From: Hymenopus coronatus
Taxonomy: Eukaryota; Arthropoda; Insecta; Mantodea; Hymenopodidae
Reading direction: 5' to 3'
NCBI GenBank assembly: GCA_030762935.1
Contig: CM060900.1
Span: forward strand, 289,672,784 to 289,736,783
DNA: 64,000 nt
How positions within the stretch are numbered: the stretch's first letter is position 1; each line of letters starts with the position of its first letter. A program made the position numbers and the translations under genes. Below, piece by piece: positions 9,826-18,816 of the stretch. The notes below the pieces were generated by a model that searched no databases, was not told where the DNA came from, and saw only the letters and a program-made list of their open reading frames with translations.

Positions 9826-11277
9826 TCAAATCGAAAGACGCTTCTGCAGATTGGGATTAGCTGGTCGGTTCAATTTGTTCTTCTTAGGCGTTGGGCTAGT
9901 ACTATTTTCAGGAGCACGATCCTGCCGTTTCCGCACTGTCCCTCTGGCAGTGGCGGCAGAATCCTCCTGGTCCATCTCCTCCACAAGGGAGGTCCCTTTT
10001 TCAAGAGCAGTTTTCGGTCCAAGTAGTTCGAACCGATTGGATGTGCTGATCGGCGAAGACGGCCGTCGCCGATTCACGCCCTCCTCCCCAGATGACCCTT
10101 CAGAGGAGGATACACGTGTGGAGTTGCGTGTACTTTTCTTACCTTTAGATGACTTGGTAATAGATTGCACATTCTCTTTCAAAATGTCTTGTCGTACATA
10201 CTTGGTCTTAAACTGTTTTTCTGGGGCAGAAGACGTCGTGAATTTAATAGCTTTAGTTCCGGAGGTCGAGGCTTTAGGTGACAAGTGTGCAGGACTATTC
10301 TGTAAGCTGGCGGATTTGGCAGATGTTGATACCAACTTGGGTGTAGGTGCCGAAGGCTTTGGCAGCGCTTGGGCTAAAATAACCTTTTCCGCAATTGCAG
10401 CCCCGTTCATATCGCCGGTCTGTGTTGCGATTTCCCGACGCGGTACCGGTTTAGCTGCAACTGAGCTATAGGTACCGGACCTCGGGGCAGAGGGTTGGCG
10501 GAGTCGCAGGAGCTTCCGGGCTTCCAAGAAGGACACCTTCGCTTTCACCCGTATCTCCTGGATCGCTCGTTCCTCTGCAAAACGGGGGCAGTCTCGGGAA
10601 CTAGATGGGTGTTCCCCGTTACAGTTCACACACGATGGAGCTGAAGCACAAGCCCCATCGTGGGAGGTGTCACCGCAGTGGACGAAGGTGGACTTGCCGG
10701 TACACAACTCACTAGTGTGACCAAAACGTTGGCATTTAAAGCACCTCAGCAGATTGGGTATATAAGGCCTAACTTCGATGGCTTCATACCCTGCTCTAAT
10801 CTTTTGAGGCAGATCAACCCGATCAAAAGTAAGAAACAGGGTACGAGTAGGCAGGAATTCACCGTTGATCTTACGTTGTACCCGATAAACAGCTGAGACA
10901 CCCTGAGTCGCAAGATTTTCTTGGATCTCCTCAATGGACAAACCGTCCAACGCGCGGGTTGTTTCTACACCGCGGGAGGAGTTCAGCGACTTGTGCACCT
11001 CGACCTTCACTGGATAGCTGGCTAACATGGTGGCTTTAAGTATCCTTGCAGCTTGCGAGGCGGAGTTGGCTTCGACAAGAAGTGTACCGTTGCGAGCTCG
11101 AACGCAAGATTTGACCGGACCAGCAATGGCATCGAGACCCTTTTGGATAGTAAAAGGGCTCACCGTAAGGAACTTCTTACCTTCCTCTGTCCTATGAATA
11201 ACCAAGTAGCGAGGACCACATGACTCGACTACTTCCTTTCCAACGTCTTTATTAAGGGGTTTGAGTTTTGGTGCCAT
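9826..11277 (-). CDS. ORF1 protein, gag-like RNA-binding protein with CCHC knuckles (A2, 483 aa)
   Basis: The open frame of 483 codons starts at the ATG shared by all A copies. Residues 1-175 form the conserved RNA-recognition-like region (GPRYLVIHRTEEGKKF; RTLFLTFDRVDLP). Three knuckles follow: C179-x2-C182-x4-H187-x4-C192; a second at 198-210 where the first Cys is Phe198 (F-V-H-C201, H206, C210); and C216-x2-C219-x3-H223-x6-C230. The last 200 residues are Ser/Thr/Lys/Arg-rich. In related I-type elements ORF1 binds element RNA and acts as a nucleic-acid chaperone in the RNP. The sister copy at 31706 keeps Cys at the Phe198 position, so this is a derived loss that may weaken the protein. ORF2 starts 22 bp downstream. 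Confidence 0.9.
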   Translation of the reverse strand: MAPKLKPLNKDVGKEVVESCGPRYLVIHRTEEGKKFLTVSPFTIQKGLDAIAGPVKSCVRARNGTLLVEANSASQAARILKATMLASYPVKVEVHKSLNSSRGVETTRALDGLSIEEIQENLATQGVSAVYRVQRKINGEFLPTRTLFLTFDRVDLPQKIRAGYEAIEVRPYIPNLLRCFKCQRFGHTSELCTGKSTFVHCGDTSHDGACASAPSCVNCNGEHPSSSRDCPRFAEERAIQEIRVKAKVSFLEARKLLRLRQPSAPRSGTYSSVAAKPVPRREIATQTGDMNGAAIAEKVILAQALPKPSAPTPKLVSTSAKSASLQNSPAHLSPKASTSGTKAIKFTTSSAPEKQFKTKYVRQDILKENVQSITKSSKGKKSTRNSTRVSSSEGSSGEEGVNRRRPSSPISTSNRFELLGPKTALEKGTSLVEEMDQEDSAATARGTVRKRQDRAPENSTSPTPKKNKLNRPANPNLQKRLSI

Positions 11278-11737
11278 AGAAAAAATGGTATAAATTCATC
11301 CCCCAGTGCTCCCCACCCACCACGGAGCCCAACGAGGGGTCACCCCACTGGGGTGACAGGGCTACACAGGGGATATAGCGGGCTCGCCGTCCCACTCACC
11401 CTGGAGTTCGGTGTAATACCTAGTCCTGGCCGATTGACTAGGGGTGGGTTAGTCCCTAGCCTCCCGTTTAGGCAAATCAGAAACCAAAGCGGTGTATTAG
11501 GCTGCGCACCCTCCCCAGTTACTGAAAGACAGAAGCCCAGGCTCAGGTACGCAACCCTCAACCAACCAGGATATTCCTCTTCACCGACACGGGTCTCCAC
11601 GCACGGCCTACACGTGGGTGGGCATTTTGACTTACTGACTCCCTCAACCACTCTGAGGTTGCCCACAGAGGGAGTCAAGGTGGCTCGGGACCCCGGGTGC
11701 GCCTAACCCGTACCTACCGTAGTAGGCCCCTGGGGGG
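11278..11737 (-). promoter_or_regulatory. 5' UTR of intact A2 element with three hairpins
   Basis: From the element's 5' end: a C-run; then CCTACTACGGTAGG (11713-11726), a 5-bp stem closed by a TACG (UNCG-type) loop; then an inverted repeat TGACTCCCTC/GAGGGAGTCA, here slightly altered by an extra A; and close to ORF1 GTCACCCC-ACT-GGGGTGAC (11339-11357), an 8-bp stem with a 3-nt loop. An upstream ATG lies about 20 nt before the ORF1 start in most copies. Non-LTR elements of this kind carry internal promoters in the 5' UTR, so promoter activity is expected but not shown by the sequence. The hairpins are seen directly. A role in translation or RNP assembly is inference. Confidence 0.65.
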
Positions 11738-11747
11738 AAGCTGCGAG
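11738..11747 (+). repeat. Target-site duplication, right copy (AAGCTGCGAG)
   Basis: This is the exact repeat of 5865-5874, at the 5' end of the minus-strand A2 element. The following base A is also shared, so the duplication could be counted as 11 bp. Confidence 0.92.
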
Positions 11748-12067
11748 AGGTGAAGGATCTCCCGGTCGAATGGGTATCCTCCTCTCGTTTATCCCGCCGG
11801 GAGGAGGTAGTACTACCTCGGCTACGAATTTCCCACTGTATTTTTACTCACAGTTACCTTTTTAAACGCGAACCTACTTCTGTCTGTGCGCTCTGTGGGG
11901 AGGCACAAACAGTTCGTCATGTGTTGCTGGAGTGTGGTCACCTGGCACACATTCGGTCCTCAATGGGCAAGCCGGCCTCTCTTGCCGAGGTCCTGGCAGA
12001 TGACCCAAAAGCAGTGGACAGGGTTTTTAAATTTTTAGCACAGGTTTCTTTCACCTTGAAGTTTTAG
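11748..12067 (+). pseudogene. ORF2 C-terminal segment of plus A2 copy (CCHC end)
   Basis: This continues the ORF2 interrupted at 5874, giving the ending RREEVVLPRLRISHC, then CALC...HVLLEC (C-x2-C-x7-H-x4-C), and VDRVFKFLAQ up to the TAG at 12065-12067. The segment itself is open. The 3' UTR follows to the stem-loop near 12255-12291 and the TCA tail. Confidence 0.85.
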
Positions 12068-12310
12068 TGTGATAGCACTTTTTTTAACTCTTTTAGTTTT
12101 AGTGTGTTGGTTTTAGATGGAGTTTTATATCCAGCTCTGGTTAGACGGCTGGACAGTTCTTTTACTTCTGTTTTCTACTCTTTTAGCTTTACTTTTACCT
12201 TGTTTACTTTTTTGCAATAGTATTTTCTTACTGCCTATTGCCAAGTTTTAATCATAAGGGCGCCATTGACCTCGGCAGTTGAGCGCCCCTAAACACCATT
12301 ATCATCATCA

Positions 12311-12867
12311 CTCTCGAGCCGAAATTTTCTATGGGTTAACGGTCCTCCCCTGTGGAGGAGATGGAACAGGAGGATTCTGCCTTGACTGCCAGAGTGACAG
12401 TGCGTAAGCGGCAGGAAAGTGGTCCTCGAAAAGGTATTAGTCCAATGCCTAAAACGAATAAATTAAACCGACCAGAACCGGCCAGCATGCAGAAACGCCT
12501 TTCTATTTAGAACATATCCCCTTCTAGTGACCATGGCTATCCTACAGTGGAACATACGTGGCATTAGACCACGTCGACCAGAGCTGGACTTGTTGCTCCA
12601 CCAGCAGTAGCCTTTGGTCGTATGCTTGCAAGAGACCAAATTCCGTCCCCAAGACAACCTTACCTTCAGGCAGTACTCTTCTGTCCGGTGTGATATATTT
12701 CCGGCGGATGGAGTACTTGCACATGGAGGCACTATGATTATCATCAGAGATAACATCTTCGCTACATGTGTACCCATTCAATCTGACATACAATCCATTG
12801 CTGTCAGGATTAAGCTACCTACAATTAGCTTCACCATTTGCAGGATATATGTACCTCCTTCTGATGG
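12311..12867 (+). mobile_element. Family A3-like fragment (ORF1 end to ORF2 endonuclease)
   Basis: It begins abruptly inside the ORF1 C-terminal tail, right after the TCA tail of the A2 copy, and ends in ORF2 near codon 110 at the C-run of the B1 element. ORF1 ends with the family sequence QKRLSI and TAG at 12510. ORF2 starts at 12533 with MAILQWNIRGIRP. It is closest to the A3 copy at 37905 (RRPELDLLLHQ; FRPQDNLTF). Confidence 0.8.
12533..12867 (+). pseudogene. ORF2 N-terminal fragment (endonuclease) of A3-like copy
   Basis: It encodes the first 110 residues of ORF2, with N7 of WNIRG and the QETK glutamate intact. A stop codon in the HQQ region (about 12609) and truncation by the B1 insertion at 12868 make it a fragment. 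The matching ORF1 tail lies at 12311-12510 in a frame that is open to its normal stop. Confidence 0.75.
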
Positions 12868-13663
12868 CCCCCCCCCCCAGGGGCCTACTGCGGTAGGTAC
12901 GGGTTTGGCGCACCCGGGGGTTCCCGAGCCGCTCACCGTCACTTCACCCTACCCATCGCCATTTACTGTTGCCACGTCTTTTGTTCTGCATTTGTTTTTT
13001 TCGTTTGTTTACTTTATCATCCTCTTCCTCTTCTAGGCTTATGGAACTTAGTAGTTTGTAAGGCATTAGCTTTATTAACTGCTGTCCCGCCAGCAGGGAT
13101 CTTTCACTATCCCCGTGGTTCCTGTCCCACGGTTCCAGCGCGGCTCCCAATTTGTGTGCTCTACGGAGGTCCCAAGCTTGAAGGTTGGGTGCACCCTCCC
13201 CACTGCCCCTATGTGTAGCCTTAGGTGCGGAGCCCGTCCATACCGTCAAGTACATTCACGTAGCTTGTTAGTAAGCCCGGCCTGTGCTGGTGTCCCGACG
13301 ACCGCGTTACGTCGTTGGGATAGTTTCACGGGCCGGACGTGTTACCGCTGACGTTGCTCCGGCGTAATCAACCACAAGTCCCCTGAATCCGTGCATATGT
13401 TCTGTCGCTGCACGGCCTAGAGTGGGGATCCACAGGCGGTTATTCCTGTGGTAGGGGCTTAAAACCGGGGCGTGCATGGTGAACGGTATACGCATATGGA
13501 CCAGCAGTGGTGTTTGGAGGGTAACCCTTGTGACGTAGGCCTTGGGTATCGGTCACGGGATGGTGCCCGTGACGACACAGACTGTGGAGATTTGGTGTCT
13601 TTTATTCTTTAACCCCCGGATGGCAGGCTGACGCCGATGGTTCCGGAAGGGGGTCTTTTCAAT
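12868..13663 (+). promoter_or_regulatory. 5' UTR of B1 element
   Basis: It starts with the shared family terminus, including CCTACTGCGGTAGG (a 5-bp stem with a TGCG loop of UNCG type). Near 13103-13123 is CCGTGG-TTCCTGTC-CCACGG, a 6-bp stem with an 8-nt loop that also marks the first base of the truncated B2 copy at 45661. A block leading to the ORF1 start (GCTGACGCCGATGGTTCC) is conserved with B2 copies at 28441, 46137 and 62681. It probably contains the internal promoter; this is inference from element biology. Confidence 0.55.
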
Positions 13664-14776
13664 ATGTCAAACCGCGCACCACCCTCTTATTTTGACCAGT
13701 TTATTGTTATCGCTATGTTGAACGAAACGAAGAAATTTTCAGACATAATTCCATTCTACGTGCAAAGGGAAGTTGACAGGATCTGCGGCAAGGTTAAAAA
13801 CGCGACAAGGGTACGAGACGGTACGCTACTGGTAGAGATCCACAATAAAGACCAATCGGACAAGCTACTTCGTGCTACTCTGTTGGGATCGTACAGCATC
13901 AAAGTTTACCCCCACAAGTCCAGGAACACCTGTAGAGGAGTTGTGACCACCTCTAGCTTAGACGACCTCTCCAATGAAGATATTGCCACCCATCTTTCAG
14001 AACAGCGAGTTTGTCAGGCGTACCCATTGCGTACGAACTTTCTCACGTTCAAGGGTACTAGCGTTCCGGAGTTCATATACTGTGGTTACGAACGTACTGC
14101 CGTCCGCCCGTATGTGCCGAACCCTATGCGGTGCTTCAAGTGCCAGCGCTTCGAGCATACCCAAGCCGCTTGTGCCCGACCCGCAACCTGCGATCGTTGT
14201 GGTCTAGTGGCACACGTTGACAGCGTCTGTACGCGCGCACCGTGCTGTGTAAACTGTGAAGGCAGTCATCCGTCTAGCTCTCGACAGTGTCGCATGTACT
14301 TGGCAGAGAAAAGCATACAAGAAATACGTGTGAAGGAACATCTTACTTCTCCTGAGGCGAGACGGCGCTTTGAGCAGCTAAAGCCGGCCAACTCCTCAGC
14401 CGTTCGCCGTAAGCTTGTCCAATCCGTCGGTTTACAGACTGTGCCTGTCGCGGATGCGTCGACGCAAACTGACTTGTGCGAAGCCGCTCCTTTACGTGCT
14501 CAATCATCTGCATCTCAGTGTACAACTTCTGATGCACAGCAGCAATCTCAGCCGTCGACTAACCCATGTGCTCCTAGTTCATCCTTCGCCGGAGATCGTT
14601 CCCGTCAACGTAGTAGACCGATGAGCCGAACTTCGGCAACGTCCCGCTCTCGTTCTGCGAACCGAAAGACTTCTTCTCACTCCCAACCACCAGTGGAGTC
14701 TGAGGAAGACACGGATTTTAGCTTAGTTGGAGCTAAATCTCCTAAGGTGAGAAAGAAAGTAATTACACCACCTTAA
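13664..14776 (+). CDS. ORF1 protein with CCHC knuckles (B1, 370 aa), intact
   Basis: I choose the ATG at 13664 (MSNRAPPSYFDQF) because B2 copies have their start at the same aligned place; an in-frame ATG at 13637 is not shared. The N-terminal RNA-binding-like region runs to about residue 150 (VRDGTLLVEIHNKDQ; PHKSRNTCRGVVTTS). Three canonical knuckles follow: CFKCQRFEHTQAAC, CDRCGLVAHVDSVC and CVNCEGSHPSSSRQC. The C-terminal tail is Ser/Arg-rich (RSRQRSRPMSRTSATSRSRS), resembling SR-type tails, and ends KKVITPP. The expected role is RNA binding and chaperone in the element RNP. It is the best-preserved ORF1 in the window, although the same element's ORF2 is dead. Confidence 0.88.
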   Translation: MSNRAPPSYFDQFIVIAMLNETKKFSDIIPFYVQREVDRICGKVKNATRVRDGTLLVEIHNKDQSDKLLRATLLGSYSIKVYPHKSRNTCRGVVTTSSLDDLSNEDIATHLSEQRVCQAYPLRTNFLTFKGTSVPEFIYCGYERTAVRPYVPNPMRCFKCQRFEHTQAACARPATCDRCGLVAHVDSVCTRAPCCVNCEGSHPSSSRQCRMYLAEKSIQEIRVKEHLTSPEARRRFEQLKPANSSAVRRKLVQSVGLQTVPVADASTQTDLCEAAPLRAQSSASQCTTSDAQQQSQPSTNPCAPSSSFAGDRSRQRSRPMSRTSATSRSRSANRKTSSHSQPPVESEEDTDFSLVGAKSPKVRKKVITPP

Positions 14777-14789
14777 TTTCTATCTCACC

Positions 14790-17700
14790 ATGGATATAAT
14801 CCAGTGGAATATAAATGGGATCAGGGCCCGTCTACCAGACCTTCAACATATAATCAACAAGCGTTCACCCTCAATCCTCTGTCTCCAGGAAACCCACTTA
14901 CATCCCCACCATACCCTTACACTTCGTCATTTTCAATCCTTCAGACACGACTTTGTTGGTGGCCAGCGTGCTTGCAACGGTGTTGTTACTCTCGTGGCTC
15001 CTACCATCCTTGCCGCCAGTTATACACCCAACACCCCGCTACAAGCGGTAGCTGTGCGCGTAACATTGCCTTCCATCTGCTTTTCTGTTTGCAATGTCTA
15101 TTTGCCGCCGCACGATGTGATCTCAGACACTGAGCTTCGGGCATTGTTAGCACAAATTCCCCCGCCGCTGATCTTTCTGGGCGATGTCAATGCTTCCAAT
15201 GTTCTTTGGGGTTCTTCTGCTGACGATGCTCGAGGTACAATAACAGCAGACGTTTGCGACTGATCTGGTTTATTACTCCTAAACTCCGGTGCACCCACAT
15301 TCTTATTTTCTGCATATGGCACCCTATCCGCCCTAGATGTAACTTTCTGCAGCCCTGCTTTACTACCCTTCCTGGATTGGTCGGTATTTTCCGATCTTCA
15401 CGGCAGTGATCATTTCCCCATTGACATTCGTTTTTCGGGACAATATCCCTTACCCACTCAACATCCCCGCTGGATTATCTCCAAAGCTGATTGGGAAAAG
15501 TTTTCCTCTCTGCTGAATCTCAATTCCGATGGCTGTACCTCCATAGAAGACATGGTGGAGTATTTTACTTGCTCGGTTTTGCTCGCCGCAGAATCCAGTA
15601 TTCCTCGGAGCTCTTCTACCCCTCGGCGTATTCCAGTGCCGTGGTGGACCGAAGACTGCAACTTGGCATTAAAGGCACGTAAAAAAGCTCTTCGTCTTTT
15701 CCACCTACACCCGACGGCGGAGAACTTGGTTGCTTTCAAACGCGCCCGGGCTAAGGTGCGCTATATCGTTTGTAATGCCAAGCGGAATTCGTGGAAAGCA
15801 TGTGTCTCCTCGCTTTCTCGCAGGAGCTCCTCACAGAGAGTGTGGACTTCGGTTCGCCGCATCACCGGCAATTGTCTCAGGACATACATCCCTGGCCTTA
15901 CCGTTCACGGCTGCACCTTCACCAGCGAACGGGATGTTGCCGACGCTCTAGCCACCTCCTTCGCTGCGACAAGTGCAACGGACAATTACGACAATGCATT
16001 TCTTCCCATTAAGGAAGCTGCTGAGAGATTTCGCCTTGATTTTACTAGTGACTGTAGTGAGCCGTACAATGCACCCTTCACCCATCGGAACTAACTCATG
16101 CTTTACACGCTGCTAGGGACTCTTCTCCTAGTCCCGATGATATTCACCGACAAATGTTGCTTCACCTCCCACCTGCAGCCGTTACATTCCTTCTGGACCT
16201 CTATAACCACATTTGGCGCGAACAGGTTTTCCCGCCTGTGTGGCGAGAGTGAATTGTCATTCCTATCCCTCGTCCTGGCAAAGACCGGACCCTCCCATCC
16301 TCTTACCGGCCGATTGGCCTCACGAGCGTCGTTTGCAAGACCTTGGAACGCATGATCAGTATTCGGTTTACTTGGTGGTTGGAGGCAAACGAAGTGCTCG
16401 GTTCCGAGCAGTGCGGATTTCGTCGCGGTCGTTCAAGCGTTGATAACCTGGAGCGTATGGAAGCTTTTGAACGGAATGCTTTCCTTCTGAAGCAGCAAGT
16501 CGTGAGTGTCTTTTTTGACCTCGAGAGGGCTTACGACACTACTTGGCGATATGGTATTCTGCGTAATTTGCACAGTTCAGGGTTACGCGGCCATCTGGCC
16601 CTATTTCTGTGCAACTTTCTCCAGCTGCGCCGTTTTCGTGTCCGTATTGGCAATTATCTCTCGCGGGAGAGGATTCAGGAGAACGGTGTACCCCAAGGTT
16701 CCGTTCTTAGTGTTATGCTTTTTGCAGTGGCCATCAACGGCATTACTACCGTGATTCGTAGTGGGATATCATCGTCACTGTATGTGGATGACTTTGCGCT
16801 GTACTATCGCTCCTACAACACTGAACATCTCGAACGACAACTCCAGCTCTCCATAAACTCCATCACTGGTTGGGCGCTTCACAACGGTTTTCGTTTTTCC
16901 CAAACGAAAACGCAGTGCATACACTTCCACCGTCTTCGCGGAGTACACCCTCCTCCTGGCCTCCATTTGTACGGTGTGCCACTGCCTTTCGTTCCGTCCT
17001 TGAAGTTCTTAGGTCTCCACCTAGACCGTGAACTTTCTTGGGTACCCCACATCCTATACCTTCGTGCCTCCTGTGACCGATCGCTGCGGATCCTCAAACT
17101 GCTTTCTGGTGCGTCGTGGGGCGGCGATCGTTCAGTGATGCTGCGTTTGTACCGTTCACTCGTTCGCTCAAAACTAGACTACGGTTGTTTTATTTACGGT
17201 GCAGCGACCGCCTCTAAACTTCGCCTTTTAGACACCGTTCATCATATCGGTTTACGTCTTGCTACAGGAGCCTTCCGCACTAGTCGTGTGGAATGCCTGT
17301 ATGCCGATGCTGGTGAACTCCCACTGGCAGGGCGTCGCTCATTTTTACTTTGTTCGTATGCTGCTAAGTTGTCTGCGAACCCCCGCCATCCTTGTTTTAA
17401 CCCTGTGTTACGCCCGGATTATTCACACTGCTATCTGAGGAACGCCACTGCTTCACGCCCCTGTGGTATTTAGTTTCGTGAACTGCTCTCCGATAGGGGT
17501 CTCAGATTGCCTCCTGTGGAGCGTGTTTTTGTTTATCCGGAACCTGTTTGGCAACTGAGGCCTCCCAGTTTCGACCTGACCCTCTCCAACCTTGTGAAAC
17601 GTTCGACCGCTCCGGAGGTATTTCAGCGACTGTTTTACGAACTTTTAAGCAATTACCGGGCATATGCACCGGTATTCACTGACGGCTCCCAGCTGCCAGG

Positions 17701-18520
17701 AGCTACAGGTTGTGGCTTTTATTTCAATGGAGTAACACATAATTATCGCCTTGCGGACGCCTGTTCAGTATTCACCGCCGAACTGTACACTATCTTTTAC
17801 TTTCTAGATTTTATCTCGCTTTTAGCACCTGGTAGTTTTCTTGTTTGCAGCGATTCCTTCTCGCTTTTAGCACCTGGTAGTTTTCTTGTTTGCAGCGATT
17901 CCTTGAGTTCCCTACAGGCTCTGCAGCAGTATAGTGGCTCCTCATCACTCATTATGCGCATTCAATCTCGCCTTTCTGAATTGATTGCTTGCAGCTACCA
18001 GTTCATCTTCACGTGGATTCCAGGTCATGTCGGTATTGTAGGTAATGAGGTAGCGGATAGGTCTGCCAAGGCTGCCTGTTCCTTGCAGGATTATTCGGAA
18101 GCGGCTGTGCCCTCAGGGGATGTTTCAGGTTACTTTCGCATGTCTCTTCTTTTAGCTTGGCGGCAATCTTGGCAAAACTTAGCAGGTACACAGCTTCGCA
18201 TACTCAAAGACACGGTACAGCCATGGCTCACATCTTGCCAGCCAAACCGGCGCCGCGAGGTTATCCTTACGCGTCTGCGTATCGGTCACACGCGGCTAAC
18301 ACATGGCTACCTTCTACGCTCTAAGCCAGCTCCTATATGTCAGACCTGCGATGTTCGTCTGCCTGTGGCACATGTGTTGCTTGATTGTCCGAAATTTCAT
18401 CGTGAACGGCAATCCATCGGCCTGGGTACCTCCTTACCTGCCATTTTATGCGACGACGCCAATTCCGTCGATATGGTGCTACGCTTTGTTGCCTCTATTG
18501 GCCTCAGCAAAGACATCTGA
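14790..18520 (+). pseudogene. ORF2 (EN-RT-RNase H) of B1, broken by three stops and one frameshift
   Basis: It starts MDIIQWNINGIRARLPDL 13 bp after ORF1. The endonuclease motifs (CLQETHLHP, LGDVNAS, SDHFP) are visible. The frame is stopped by TGA at 15261 but then continues to 16094. A 1-bp loss near 16085 shifts the frame, TGA occurs at 16250-16252, and TAG at about 17471. The RT box SSLYVDDFALYY and NGVPQGS are intact in 16343-17473. RNase H has TDGSQLPGATG, then a 45-bp tandem duplication that repeats LLAPGSFLVCSDS (17814-17903), then WIPGHVGIVGNEVADRSAK. The C-terminus carries CQTCDVRLPVAHVLLDC. It has few lesions, so it is a fairly recent loss. Confidence 0.88.
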
Positions 18521-18816
18521 CCTGTTTCATGCGTGTGTGCAATTTTAGCCTTTTTAACTTTTTAGACTCTGACTTTTACCATATGGGACCACTTTTTGTG
18601 TGTGTGTTTTTAGTTTTTTAACCTTTTAGCCTTGGTTTTATCACCCGGGCCTTTTCTCGTGTGTGCCTTTGTAAGGGTTTTTAGCACCTTTTAACTTTTC
18701 TTCTGTAGATTTGTTTTTAATGTGTTTTTCCTTTTCTTAACTTCGGGCCCAAATGACCTAGTTGTCGACGGGCCCTTAAACACCACTCACTCACTCACTC
18801 ACTCACTCACTCACTC
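18521..18816 (+). other. 3' UTR, stem-loop and (CACT)n tail of B1
   Basis: The T-rich 3' UTR ends in a stem-loop at 18745-18775: GGGCCC pairs with GGGCCC around a loop containing AAATGACCTAGTTGTCGA. The tail is (CACT)n from about 18784 to 18816. The loop motif matches family A although the stem bases differ in a compensated way. Confidence 0.75.

Larger units (their letters stand above)
5875..11737 (-). mobile_element. Full-length family A2 retrotransposon with both ORFs open
   Basis: This is a complete element of 5,863 bp on the minus strand. From its 5' end at 11737 it has a 460-bp 5' UTR, ORF1 (11277-9826), a 22-bp gap, ORF2 (9803-6114), and a 3' UTR with terminal stem-loop and a short TCA-type tail (read on plus as ATGATGATAATGG at 5875). 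It is flanked by a perfect 10-bp target-site duplication. It sits inside a plus-strand copy of its own subfamily. Among all copies here it is the only one with both ORFs uninterrupted, so it is the youngest-looking and best candidate for a recently active source. Its structure (APE endonuclease, RNase H in ORF2, CCHC ORF1, non-poly(A) tail) fits the I group of non-LTR elements. Confidence 0.93.
2091..12310 (+). mobile_element. Family A2 retrotransposon, 5'-truncated, split by a minus-strand A2 insertion
   Basis: Two segments, 2091-5874 and 11748-12310, are colinear parts of one plus-strand A2 copy. The first starts in the C-terminal third of ORF1 and ends near ORF2 codon 1120. The second resumes at the same point and runs through the ORF2 stop, 3' UTR, terminal stem-loop and tail ATTATCATCATCA. 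The 10 bp AAGCTGCGAG at the break is duplicated (5865-5874 and 11738-11747) around the inserted element. The 5' truncation is the usual outcome of target-primed reverse transcription. Confidence 0.9.
12868..18816 (+). mobile_element. Full-length family B1 retrotransposon, ORF2 inactivated
   Basis: About 5.95 kb: the terminal C-run and GGGGCCTACTGCGGTAGG hairpin at 12878-12895, a 796-bp 5' UTR, an intact ORF1 (13664-14776), a 13-bp gap, a broken ORF2 (14790-18520), and a 3' UTR with a GGGCCC/GGGCCC stem-loop and (CACT)n tail to 18816. The ORFs share architecture with family A but differ strongly in sequence, whereas the first 60 bases are nearly the same as family A. I found no target-site duplication: the left flank is A3-like endonuclease and the right flank A3-like RT, so sequence has been lost at one side. 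Confidence 0.9.

Noticed and set aside
9803..10471. A 222-codon plus-strand frame
   Set aside because: It is antisense to the intact minus-strand A2 ORF1, which carries the zinc-knuckle motifs and fits all other copies.
11340..11706. Overlapping 110-codon frames on both strands of the family A 5' UTR, repeated at 31331-31646, 38041-38244 and 53926-54384
   Set aside because: They recur because the UTR recurs. They sit upstream of ORF1, lack motifs, and are interrupted differently in each copy, so they look like GC-rich UTR shadows.
12868..12960. HDV-like self-cleaving ribozyme at the 5' terminus, as known in some other non-LTR elements
   Set aside because: I tried to lay out the nested P1/P2/P3 pairing on the terminal 80 bases and could not find a convincing 7-bp P1 partner; the simple UNCG hairpin explains the conserved bases. 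A covariance-model search would decide.
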